The translations under genes were made by a program, and so were the position numbers. The notes beneath the pieces were generated by a model. It ran no database searches, was not told the origin of the DNA, and saw nothing but the letters and a program-made list of their open reading frames with translations. Below, in pieces: positions 35,211 through 43,401 of a DNA stretch of 51,767 nucleotides. The DNA comes from Amycolatopsis anabasis. GTDB taxonomy: Bacteria; Actinomycetota; Actinomycetes; Mycobacteriales; Pseudonocardiaceae. Positions within the stretch are counted from its first letter, which is position 1. The number at the start of each line of letters is the position of its first letter. The stretch spans positions 1 through 51,767 of the forward strand of contig NZ_VTHK01000059.1 in assembly GCF_009765355.1 (NCBI RefSeq), given 5' to 3'.

Positions 35211-36646
35211 GACACCTCCAGGCGCAACATGTCCTCCGTCGTCTCGCGCCGCAGCAGCAGCCGGGCGCTGCCGTTGCGGACCGCGACCACCGGCGGCCGC
35301 GGCTGCCGGTTGTAATTGCTCGCCATCGAGTAGCAGTAGGCGCCGGTCGCCGCGACCGCGATCAGGTCGCCGGGTGTCAGGGTGTCGGGCAGCCAGCAGT
35401 CGCGGACCACGATGTCGCCGGATTCACAGTGTTTGCCCACCACGCGGGACAGCGCGGCGCCCACGGTCTCCTGGTCGCCGTCCACGCTCTTGCGGGACAC
35501 CAGGCGCACGTCGTAGACCGCGTCGTAGAGCGAGGTGCGGATGTTGTCGCTCATCCCGCCGTCGACGCTGATGTAACGGCGCACCGCGTTGTCGCCGAGC
35601 GAGACGTCCTTGATCGTGCCGACCTCGTACAGCGTGACCGTGCCCGGGCCGGCGATCGCGCGGCCCGGCTCCCCGGCGATCCGGGGCACCGGCAACCCGG
35701 CGAACTCGCACTCCTTGCGCACCATCTCCCGGATCTGGGTGATCATCTGCGCGGGCGGCGGCGGGTTGTCCTTGTCCGTGTAGGCGATGCCGAACCCGCC
35801 ACCAAGGTCCACAACGGACAGTTGCTCGAGCAGCCCGTTGCCGTGCTCCTTGGCCAGTTCGGCGATCAGGCCGACGACCCGGCGCGCGGCGACCTCGAAC
35901 CCGTCCGGGTCGAAGATCTGCGAGCCGATGTGGCTGTGCAGGCCGACCAGCTTCAGCGAGGGCGCGTTCAGCACCCGGCGCACGGCCTCGGCCGCGTCGC
36001 CGGACGCCAGCGAGAAGCCGAACTTCTGGTCCTCGTGCGCGGTGGCGATGAACTCGTGCGTGTGCGCCTCGACGCCGACGGTGACCCGCACCAGCACCGA
36101 CTGCACGATCTCCCGCCGCGCGGCGATGTCGGCCAGGCGGGCGATCTCGAAATAGGAGTCGAGCACGATCGTGCCGACCCCGGCCGCGACCGCCTCTTCC
36201 AGTTCGGCGATCGATTTGTTGTTGCCGTGGAAGGTGATCCGCTCCGGCGGGAACTCGGCCCGCTGCGCGATGGCCAGCTCGCCGCCGCTGCAGACGTCCA
36301 GGCTCAGCCCGGCCGCGGCGACCCATTTCGCGACCTCGGTGCACAGGAACGCCTTGGACGCGTAGTGCACCAGCGCGGGGTCGTCGAAGGCTTCGGCGTA
36401 CTCGGCGCAGCGCGACTTGAAGTCGGCCTCGTCGATCACGAACAGCGGCGTGCCGTAGGTTTCGGCCAGTTCGCGCACGTCCACACCGGCGATGCGGACC
36501 ACCCCGTCCGGGGCGCGGAAGGAGTTGCGGGGCCACACCTTCGGGTAGAGCCGGTCCAGTTCGTCCGAAGTGGACGGTGGCAGGCCCGAGGTGTCGGCGT
36601 GCGGGTAGACGTCGGCGTGCCGGGGACCGGCGGGGTGAGCGCACAT
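35207..36646 (-). CDS. lysA: Diaminopimelate decarboxylase
   Basis: PLP enzyme making lysine from meso-diaminopimelate. I start it at MCAHPAGPRH (36646), 7 bp after argS; an open frame upstream inside argS is shadow. The 479-residue protein has the PLP Lys in VHYASKAFLCTEVA, HSHIGSQIFD for the phosphate, GGGFGIAY, and Cys-Glu in GKHCESGDIVVRD that completes the active site across the dimer. It overlaps hom, placing both branches of aspartate metabolism in one transcript. Confidence 0.95.
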   Translation of the reverse strand: MCAHPAGPRHADVYPHADTSGLPPSTSDELDRLYPKVWPRNSFRAPDGVVRIAGVDVRELAETYGTPLFVIDEADFKSRCAEYAEAFDDPALVHYASKAFLCTEVAKWVAAAGLSLDVCSGGELAIAQRAEFPPERITFHGNNKSIAELEEAVAAGVGTIVLDSYFEIARLADIAARREIVQSVLVRVTVGVEAHTHEFIATAHEDQKFGFSLASGDAAEAVRRVLNAPSLKLVGLHSHIGSQIFDPDGFEVAARRVVGLIAELAKEHGNGLLEQLSVVDLGGGFGIAYTDKDNPPPPAQMITQIREMVRKECEFAGLPVPRIAGEPGRAIAGPGTVTLYEVGTIKDVSLGDNAVRRYISVDGGMSDNIRTSLYDAVYDVRLVSRKSVDGDQETVGAALSRVVGKHCESGDIVVRDCWLPDTLTPGDLIAVAATGAYCYSMASNYNRQPRPPVVAVRNGSARLLLRRETTEDMLRLEVS

Positions 36647-36653
36647 GTGGTTG

Positions 36654-38315
36654 CTACATCCGTTCTGGGGCGGAGACCCCGAGCAGGGCGAGACCGTTGG
36701 CGAGGACCTGGCGGGCCGCCTCGCACAGCGCGAGGCGGGCGAACGTGAGTGGGGTCGCCGCCTCGTCACCCTGCGGCAGCACGCGCGCGGCGTCGTAGAA
36801 CTTGTGGTAGGCGCTGGCCAAGCTCTCCAGGTAGCGGGCGACCCGGTGCGGCTCGCGCAGTTCGGCGGCGCGCTTTCCCACGGTCGGGAACTCGCCGATC
36901 GTGCGGATCAGGTCGCCTTCGCGCGGATGGGTGAGCAGGCCGAAGTCGACCGTGGCGGCGTCGAACTTGAGCCCGAGATCGGCCGCGTTGCGCTGCAGGG
37001 AGGCCAGCCGGGCGTGCGCGTACTGGACGTAGTACACCGGGTTTTCGTTGCTGTGCTTGCGCAGCAGGTCGAGGTCGACGTCCAGGGTGGAGTCCACCGA
37101 GTACCGGGTCAGCTCGTAGCGGGCCGCGTCCACGCCGACCGCCTCGACCAGGTCCTCCATGGTGATCACGGTCCCGGCGCGCTTGCTCATCCGGACCGGT
37201 TTGCCGTCGCTGACCAGGTTGACCATCTGTCCGATGAGGACCTCGACCACCGCCGGGTCGTCCCCGAACGCCGCCGCGGCCGCCTTCAGCCGGGCGATGT
37301 AGCCGTGGTGGTCCGCGCCGAGCATGTAGATGCACAGGTCGAAACCGCGCTCGCGCTTGTCGCGCAGGTAGGCCAGGTCACCGGCGATGTAGGCCGGGTT
37401 GCCGTCCTGCTTGATGACGACCCGGTCCTTGTCGTCGCCGTATTCCTTGCTGCGCAGCCACCAGGCGCCGTCTTCGAAGTAGAGGTTCCCGGACTCCTTG
37501 AGCTGCTCGACCACCCGGTTGACCTCGCCCGAGGCGTGCAGCGAGTCCTCGTGGAAGAAGACGTCGAAGTCGGTGCCGAACTCGTGCAGGCTCTGCTTGA
37601 TCTGGGTGAACATCAGGTCGATGCCGATCCGGCGGAAGGTCTCGCGGCGCTGCGCGTCGTCCAGCGAGAGCGCGCTGGGCTCGGCGCGGAGGACCTCGGC
37701 CGCGATGTCGGAGATGTACGCGCCCGCGTACCCGTCCTCCGGGGCGGGCTCGCCCTTGGCCGCCGCGATCAGCGAGTTCACGAACCGGTCGATCTGCGCA
37801 CCGGCGTCGTTGAAGTAGTACTCGCGGGTGACGTCGGCGCCCTGCGCGGCGAGGACCCGGCCGAGCGCGTCGCCGACCGCGGCCCACCGGGTGCCGCCGA
37901 GGTGGATCGGACCGGTCGGGTTCGCCGAGACGAATTCGAGGTTGATCTTCCGCCCGGCGAGGGCGTCACCACGCCCGTAGGCCTCGCCCGCGGTGAGGAC
38001 CTGGCGCACCTGCTCGCCCTGGGCGTCGGCGGCCAGCCGCAGGTTCAGGAAGCCCGGCCCGGCGACCTCGGCGGCGGCGACGCCGTCGGCCTTGCCGAGT
38101 TCCTCGGCCAGCGCCTCGGCCAGTTCGCGCGGCGGGATTCCTACTTTCTTCCCTACTTGCAGGGCCAGGTTGGTCGCGTAGTCTCCGTGTTCGGGATTGC
38201 GCGGGCGTTCGATCGTCACCGGGTCCGGAAGCACGGCGTGGTCAAGGCCACGTGCGGAAAGGACCTGCACGGCGGACGAACGGACCAGGTCAGCGAGGGC
38301 GGCGGGAGTCACCAC
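36654..38315 (-). CDS. argS: Arginyl-tRNA synthetase
   Basis: Class I synthetase charging tRNA-Arg, 553 residues. The HIGH-type motif is NPTGPIHLGGTRWAAVGD and the second signature KRMSKR-like is VRMSKRAGTVITMEDL. The N-terminal ArgRS domain begins near AALADLVRSSAVQVL, and the C-terminal DALR anticodon-binding domain includes ARLASLQRNAADLG. Two successive GTG codons can start it. It heads the minus-strand run argS-lysA-hom-thrC-thrB, as is usual in Actinobacteria, so all may be one operon. Confidence 0.97.
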   Translation of the reverse strand: MVTPAALADLVRSSAVQVLSARGLDHAVLPDPVTIERPRNPEHGDYATNLALQVGKKVGIPPRELAEALAEELGKADGVAAAEVAGPGFLNLRLAADAQGEQVRQVLTAGEAYGRGDALAGRKINLEFVSANPTGPIHLGGTRWAAVGDALGRVLAAQGADVTREYYFNDAGAQIDRFVNSLIAAAKGEPAPEDGYAGAYISDIAAEVLRAEPSALSLDDAQRRETFRRIGIDLMFTQIKQSLHEFGTDFDVFFHEDSLHASGEVNRVVEQLKESGNLYFEDGAWWLRSKEYGDDKDRVVIKQDGNPAYIAGDLAYLRDKRERGFDLCIYMLGADHHGYIARLKAAAAAFGDDPAVVEVLIGQMVNLVSDGKPVRMSKRAGTVITMEDLVEAVGVDAARYELTRYSVDSTLDVDLDLLRKHSNENPVYYVQYAHARLASLQRNAADLGLKFDAATVDFGLLTHPREGDLIRTIGEFPTVGKRAAELREPHRVARYLESLASAYHKFYDAARVLPQGDEAATPLTFARLALCEAARQVLANGLALLGVSAPERM

Positions 38316-38453
38316 GCGAGTGTATGAGGCGAGGTCGGCGGCCCGCTCAGCCGCCCGTCCCCGGCCGTTGACGGTGATCAGACACGCGGTCCCTACACTT
38401 GCCTTTCAGGCATACCACGTCGGCGCTACAGCACTTCGGAGAATGCGGGAGCC

Positions 38454-39290
38454 ATGGCCAGCGGCACGAAGAAGAAGGGCACGCCCAAGAAGGTCGCCAA
38501 GGCGACCCGCACAACGTCGGTGGTGAGCAAGAAGGGCGTGCCGTGGCTCACCGTCCTCTCGGTCGTCGGCGTGCTGGCCCTGGCGGGCGTGGTGTTCGGC
38601 TACTACTACGTGCAGTCCGCCGACAAGCGGGAGCAGAAGTCGCGCGAGGAGGCGGCCGCCGCGTTCGCGCCCTCGCCGAGCAACCCCGACCCGTCGACCA
38701 AGATCGAAGGCGTGGTCAAGGCCGACTACCCGGGCAGCGTGCACGTGCTGCCGACCGAGCGGGTCAAGTACGACAGGACCCCGGCGTTCGGCGGGCCGCA
38801 CGACGGGTTCTGGGCGGCCTGCACCGGGATCGTCTACCCGAACGCGGTGCGCACCGAGAACATGGTGCACTCGCTGGAGCACGGCGCGATCTGGATCGCG
38901 TACAACCCGCAGCAGATCACCGGCGACGCGGTGAACAAGCTCAAGGTCCGCGTCGAGGGCAAGCCGTACACGATGATGTCGCCGTACCCCGGGCTGGACA
39001 AGCCGATCTCGCTGCAGTCCTGGGGCCACCAGCTCAAGCTCGATTCGCCGGACGACCAGCGGATCGACCAGTTCATCGTCGCGCTCCGGCAGAACCAGAA
39101 CACCTACCCCGAGGTCGGCGCCTCCTGCGACGCGATCGGCCCGGGCCAGTTCGATCCGGACAACCCCCCGCCGTTCGACCCGACCCCGCCCGGCCCGGAC
39201 GCCAAACCGATGGACTACAAGGGCTCGCAGGGCGCGCAGCAGGACCAGATGCCGGGCGGTCAGCAGCCGGTCCCGCCGCCGGGAGGCTGA
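38454..39290 (+). CDS. DUF3105 domain-containing membrane-anchored protein
   Basis: A 278-residue protein with a basic cytosolic start (MASGTKKKGTPKKVAKATR), one membrane helix (VPWLTVLSVVGVLALAGVVFGYYYV) and an outside domain of DUF3105 type: HVLPTERVKYDRTPAFGGPH, then NAVRTENMVHSLEHGAIWIAY. The His and Glu residues in VHSLEHG look like metal or catalytic ligands but no activity is established. The C-terminus is a Pro/Gln/Gly tail. It is 6 bp ahead of the DUF305 gene; this DUF3105-DUF305 pair next to argS recurs in Actinobacteria, which suggests a joint envelope role. Confidence 0.85.
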   Translation: MASGTKKKGTPKKVAKATRTTSVVSKKGVPWLTVLSVVGVLALAGVVFGYYYVQSADKREQKSREEAAAAFAPSPSNPDPSTKIEGVVKADYPGSVHVLPTERVKYDRTPAFGGPHDGFWAACTGIVYPNAVRTENMVHSLEHGAIWIAYNPQQITGDAVNKLKVRVEGKPYTMMSPYPGLDKPISLQSWGHQLKLDSPDDQRIDQFIVALRQNQNTYPEVGASCDAIGPGQFDPDNPPPFDPTPPGPDAKPMDYKGSQGAQQDQMPGGQQPVPPPGG

Positions 39291-39296
39291 ACCTCG

Positions 39297-40016
39297 TTGG
39301 CTGACCAGGAACACCCCGCGGCCGAGCCGGTGGTCGTCGACGAAGGTGAGCCGGAACGGCCCGGCTGGCCCCGGATCGTGATCATCGGGGCCGCGATGGC
39401 GGCGGTGCTGCTCGTCGGCGCGACCGTCGGCATGCTGCTCACCCAGTCGCTCATCGACGAGGCGCCCGCGTCACCCGGCGCCGGTTCGGTCGAGGTCGGG
39501 TTCGCGCAGGACATGTCGGTGCACCACCTGCAGGCGGTGACCATGGCCAACTGGGCGCGCGACCACTCGGCCGACCCCGAGGTCAAGCAGCTCGCCTTCG
39601 ACATCCTCAGCACGCAGACCGAGCAGGTCGGCCGGATGAAGGGCTGGCTCATGCTGTGGGGGCAGCCGGAGCAGGCGACCGGGGCGTACATGACCTGGAT
39701 GACCGCACCGGGCGGCCATTCCCACGGAGGCGGGCAGACGCAGGCCGCGAGTGGCGGTGCGCCGATGCCCGGGATGGCGACCACCGAGGAACTGGCCAAG
39801 CTGCGGTCGCTGACCGGCAAGGCGATGGACGTCTACTTCCTGCAGCTGATGCTCCGGCACCACCAGGGCGGCACCTCGATGGCCCAGTACGCGAAGGACC
39901 ATTCCCCGCTGCCGGCCGTGCAGGCGCTCACCCAGAGCATGCTGGTCTCCCAGGGCGCCGAGATGGAACTCATGCGCCAGATGCTCACCGCCCGGAACGC
40001 CCAGCCGCTGCAGTAG
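39297..40016 (+). CDS. DUF305 domain-containing protein (CopM-like)
   Basis: A 239-residue membrane-anchored protein. TTG start right after the DUF3105 gene. One membrane helix (IVIIGAAMAAVLLVGATVGML), then two ferritin-like helical halves marked by FAQDMSVHHLQAVTMANWA and LQLMLRHHQGGTSMAQYA. DUF305 proteins such as CopM bind copper through Met and His; this one has a Met/His-rich linker (GGHSHGGGQTQ, GAPMPGMATT). A role in metal handling fits the convergent CDF exporter whose stop abuts it. The exact metal is unknown. Confidence 0.85.
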   Translation: MADQEHPAAEPVVVDEGEPERPGWPRIVIIGAAMAAVLLVGATVGMLLTQSLIDEAPASPGAGSVEVGFAQDMSVHHLQAVTMANWARDHSADPEVKQLAFDILSTQTEQVGRMKGWLMLWGQPEQATGAYMTWMTAPGGHSHGGGQTQAASGGAPMPGMATTEELAKLRSLTGKAMDVYFLQLMLRHHQGGTSMAQYAKDHSPLPAVQALTQSMLVSQGAEMELMRQMLTARNAQPLQ

Positions 40017-40943
40017 TCACCAGGAGAGGTGGCAGCGCTTCGCGGATTCCCGGGGCTCGACCTGCAGGGTGGCGTGCTCGATCGAGTAGCGGGTCGCCAG
40101 CAGGTTCTGCGCGTCGGCCAGCACGCGCGCGGTCTCGGTTTCCGGCGCGACGGCGAGGTGCGCGGAGGCGACCTCCATCCCCGAGGTCAGGGTCCACACG
40201 TGCAGGTCGTGCACGTTGTCCACGCCGGGCAGCGCGTTCAGCTCGGTGCTGATCTCGGTGACGTCGACGTCCTGCGGGGCGTGCTGGAACAGGATGCGCA
40301 GGGCGCTGCGGCCCAGCCGCCAGGCCCGCGGCAGGACGAACAGGCCGATCGCCACCCCGATGATCGGGTCGGCGTAGGGCCAGCCGGTGAACAGCGTGAC
40401 GGCACCGCTGGCCAGCACGCCGACCGAGCCGATCATGTCGGCCATCACCTCGAGGTAGGCCCCGCGCACGTTGAGGCTCTCCTTCGAGCCACCGCGCAGC
40501 AGCAGGAAGGCGGCGAGGTTCATCAGCAGGCCGACGAAGGCGACGAGCGTCACCGGCAGCCCGGGCACCTCGGGTGGCGCGGAGATGCGGGTGATCGCCT
40601 CGTACAGCACCCAGGCGGCGACCGCGAACAGGAGCACCGCGTTGGCCAGGGCGGCGAGCACCTCGGCCCGGAAGAGGCCGAAGGTGCGCCCGCGTTTCCG
40701 GGCGGGCCGCCGGCCGACCATGACGGCCACCGCCGCCAGGGTGACCCCGAAGATGTCGGTGAACACGTGCGCGGAGTCGGCGAGCAGGGCCAGCGATCCG
40801 GTGACCAGCCCGACCGAAACCTGCATCACGAAGGTCACGCAGCCCAGCCCCACCGCGATCCAGAGCCGCGCCAGGTACTTGCCGCCGGCGCTGACCGCCT
40901 GGTCGGGCGTCAGCCCATGCCCGTGACCGTGCCCCTGTCCCAT
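40017..40943 (-). CDS. Cation diffusion facilitator family metal exporter
   Basis: A 308-residue inner-membrane metal/proton antiporter of the CzcD/ZitB type. N-terminal GHGHGHG is a metal-binding tail. Six helices; the first transport-site half is LADSAHVFTDIFG (His59, Asp63), the second is YLEVMADMIGSVG, with Glu in place of the usual His of the HxxxD motif. The C-terminal cytosolic domain VDVTEISTELNALPGVDNVHDLHVWTLTSG is the usual dimerisation fold. Zn, Co or Cd are likely ions. Upstream (40979-41000) AT-rich imperfect dyads (ATATAGTGATATGCGCATGTG) resemble an ArsR/SmtB-type operator, a low-confidence guess. Confidence 0.9.
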   Translation of the reverse strand: MGQGHGHGHGLTPDQAVSAGGKYLARLWIAVGLGCVTFVMQVSVGLVTGSLALLADSAHVFTDIFGVTLAAVAVMVGRRPARKRGRTFGLFRAEVLAALANAVLLFAVAAWVLYEAITRISAPPEVPGLPVTLVAFVGLLMNLAAFLLLRGGSKESLNVRGAYLEVMADMIGSVGVLASGAVTLFTGWPYADPIIGVAIGLFVLPRAWRLGRSALRILFQHAPQDVDVTEISTELNALPGVDNVHDLHVWTLTSGMEVASAHLAVAPETETARVLADAQNLLATRYSIEHATLQVEPRESAKRCHLSW

Positions 40944-41167
40944 GGAGAAGCCTCCCGTTCGTCGTCCCCAGGGCCAACATATAGTGATATGCGCATGTGA
41001 GCAATACAGGCGAGGCTAACCTACCACCGCCGACGGTACTGGCGACACCTACGACCGGCCCATACCCCGATGGCATAAGCCGCCGTTCTTCCCACCCCTC
41101 GAAACCGATGCCCGCCTGCACAACCCCAAAACGCCATGCGCTAGGCTTCCCCCAGTCGCACAGCGGC

Positions 41168-41240
41168 GCCCTCGTAGCTCAGGGGATAGAGCACTGCCCT
41201 CCGGAGGCAGGTGTCGCAGGTTCGAATCCTGCCGAGGGCA
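41168..41240 (+). tRNA. tRNA-Arg (anticodon CCG)
   Basis: A full cloverleaf: acceptor GCCCTCG/CGAGGGC, D-arm GCTCAGGGGATAGAGC, anticodon stem CTGCC/GGCAG around loop CTCCGGA (anticodon CCG, reading CGG), T-arm CGCAGGTTCGAATCCTGCCG, discriminator A, CCA not encoded. It is followed at 41323 by an integrase gene in the same direction, the typical layout for an element integrated at the 3' end of a tRNA gene, so the T-arm and acceptor region is the likely attachment core. Confidence 0.96.
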
Positions 41241-41322
41241 CACAGGTCAGAGCCATAGTTTCGGCCCGGTGGACACCATGCGTGGAACGAAACATGGAAC
41301 AAAGCGCCGTACCCTCGGGTCT

Positions 41323-43125
41323 ATGGCGAGATCATCCACGCGCCCGAAACGGCCCCAGAAGGGTCATATCGAGGAACTGCCCAGCGGGGCGCTCCGCGTC
41401 CACGTGTACGCCGGTACTGACGCGCTCACCGGCAAACGCCTCGACTTGAAAGAGACCATCCCGGCCGGGCCGGACGCCGCGGAGCAGGCCGACGCGGCCT
41501 TAATCCGGTTACTCCATGAAGTCAACGAACGGCGGAACCCGAAGACCAACGCCACGGTCCGCCAGCTGTTCGAGAAGTACTTCAAGCACTACCAGGGCGA
41601 GGAGACCACCAAGCGCACGGAAGAGCGGCATGTCAAGAATCACATTCTCCCGCTGATCGGCGACGAGAAGGCGCGCCGGGTCGACGCCGACCTCCTTGAG
41701 TCTCTCTACGCCGAGCTGCAGCGCTGCCGCCTCCACTGCACCAACCCGAACTTCATCGAGCACCGGACCTCACGCGAGCATGTGTGCGATGCACGCTGCC
41801 ACCCGCACGAATGTGAGCCCCTGGGCGCGTGGACGATCCGCAAGATCCACTTCATTATTTCCGGCGCCTTCGAGCGTGCCCGGAAGATCTGGAAGTGGGT
41901 CTCGGCCAACCCTGCGGCGCTGGCCACACCTCCACCGCCGCCCCCGTCCGACCCCCGGCCGCCCTCACCGCAGGAGGCCGCCCGGATCCTGAACGAAGCG
42001 TGGAAGGACCTGGCCTTCGGTGTCCTGGTCTGGGTCCTCATGGTCACCGGCGCGCGCCGGGGCGAGATCTGCGGCCTGCGGTGGAAGCACTTCGAGCCTG
42101 AGCGAGGTGTCCTGGTCTATCGACGGGCCGCAGCTCAAGATGGCAAAGATCTCTGGGACAAGGACACCAAGACCCACCAGATACGCAGGGTCGCGCTCGA
42201 CGCCGAGACCGTCGCGTTGCTCGTGGACTTCAAGAAGTACTGCGAACAACTGGCAGCCGCAGCGGGGCTGACGTTGAGCCCGGAGTCGTTCATCTTCTCC
42301 CTCGCCCCCGACGGCAGCACCCAGCGCAAGCCACGCTCACTGACCCAGCGATACAACCGGCTCGTCGAGCGGCTCGGCATCGACACCACCATCAAGCAGC
42401 TGCGCCACTACTCGGCCACCGAGCTCATTGCCGCCGGCGTGGACATCCGCACCGTTGCGGGCCGCCTCGGCCACGCCGGGGGCGGCACCACCACCCTCAA
42501 GGTCTACGCGGCCTTCGTCGCTGAAGCCGACCAGCGCGCCTCCCAGACGCTGCTCTCCCGTGTGCCGAAACGGCCGGAGGCACCGCCGGACCCCCTTGAG
42601 CGCGCCAAGACCAACCCGCAAGCCCCGTACGAAGAAGTCGCCGCCTCACTGCGTCTCGACATCTTGCATGGCGTCCTGCCCGCGGACACCCCGGCCCCCT
42701 CCGTGAAAGAGGTGGCCCAAGCCCACGGCGTCAGCATCGGGACGGCACACCGTGTCCACGGGCTGCTACGGAGTTGGGGCCTCCTGTCCGAAGGCGGTCG
42801 AGGTCGCCGTCCCTTGATCATTCGCCCCGCCGACCCCGCGCAGGAATCCGTGTCGGCTGCTCCGGTCGCCGAATCGACGCCCATGGATCTCGGCAGCGCG
42901 GCCACCTCCGGCGAGGCCCTGCTTGACCTGCGGCTACTCGCCCTCGGCGAGGAGGTCAAGATGTTCAAGGCCAACGCCGATCCGGCGAACCCGACGCACC
43001 TCGAACGGCTGCTGAGGGCATCGGCCCGCCGCCACGGTGGTGCTGACGTGGACCTCGATGATTACGAGCTGGAGGTGCGCCTGGCGGATACAGGAGACCT
43101 GGTGACTACCTTCGCGGCGTTGTAG
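41323..43125 (+). CDS. Tyrosine integrase fused to a GntR-like winged helix
   Basis: Site-specific recombinase expected to catalyse insertion and excision at the adjacent tRNA-Arg. ATG start MARSST chosen; an in-frame GTG at 41269 would extend it by 18 residues. Over 600 residues: arm-binding domain, SAM-like core domain with a Cys/His cluster (Cys135, 139, 155, 159, 164; a probable zinc knuckle), catalytic domain from about 215. Catalytic residues seen: Arg246 (GARRGEICGL), Lys283, Arg361 and His362 (KQLRHY, with Lys358 in place of the first box-II His), His384 (GRLGH), Tyr395 (KVYAAF). Residues 435-500 (YEEVAASLRLDILHGVL to GTAHRVHGLLRSWGLL) form a GntR-type winged helix, unusual for an integrase and possibly autoregulatory. 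Confidence 0.92.
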   Translation: MARSSTRPKRPQKGHIEELPSGALRVHVYAGTDALTGKRLDLKETIPAGPDAAEQADAALIRLLHEVNERRNPKTNATVRQLFEKYFKHYQGEETTKRTEERHVKNHILPLIGDEKARRVDADLLESLYAELQRCRLHCTNPNFIEHRTSREHVCDARCHPHECEPLGAWTIRKIHFIISGAFERARKIWKWVSANPAALATPPPPPPSDPRPPSPQEAARILNEAWKDLAFGVLVWVLMVTGARRGEICGLRWKHFEPERGVLVYRRAAAQDGKDLWDKDTKTHQIRRVALDAETVALLVDFKKYCEQLAAAAGLTLSPESFIFSLAPDGSTQRKPRSLTQRYNRLVERLGIDTTIKQLRHYSATELIAAGVDIRTVAGRLGHAGGGTTTLKVYAAFVAEADQRASQTLLSRVPKRPEAPPDPLERAKTNPQAPYEEVAASLRLDILHGVLPADTPAPSVKEVAQAHGVSIGTAHRVHGLLRSWGLLSEGGRGRRPLIIRPADPAQESVSAAPVAESTPMDLGSAATSGEALLDLRLLALGEEVKMFKANADPANPTHLERLLRASARRHGGADVDLDDYELEVRLADTGDLVTTFAAL

Positions 43126-43401
43126 GTCAACGCAATCCGCTGATAAACGCTCGGTGAAGCCGGGGCGGCTCGCGACCGGACGACCGGATCACGACGGCTT
43201 GTTGTGCCGTCGTTCCCTGGCCCAGGGAATAATGCGCACTGGCCACTGACACGCAGTCCCATTCGCTACGACGTGAGCCAGTGCTGTGCCCGCCGTGCCT
43301 GGGTCGTCGGGACCAACGGACGCGGGGCTCTCTTGCGGTGTCGGCCAGCAGTGCTTGACTAGTACGCCGGGAGGGCGACCGAGCGAGCTGGGGAAGGGCG
43401 A

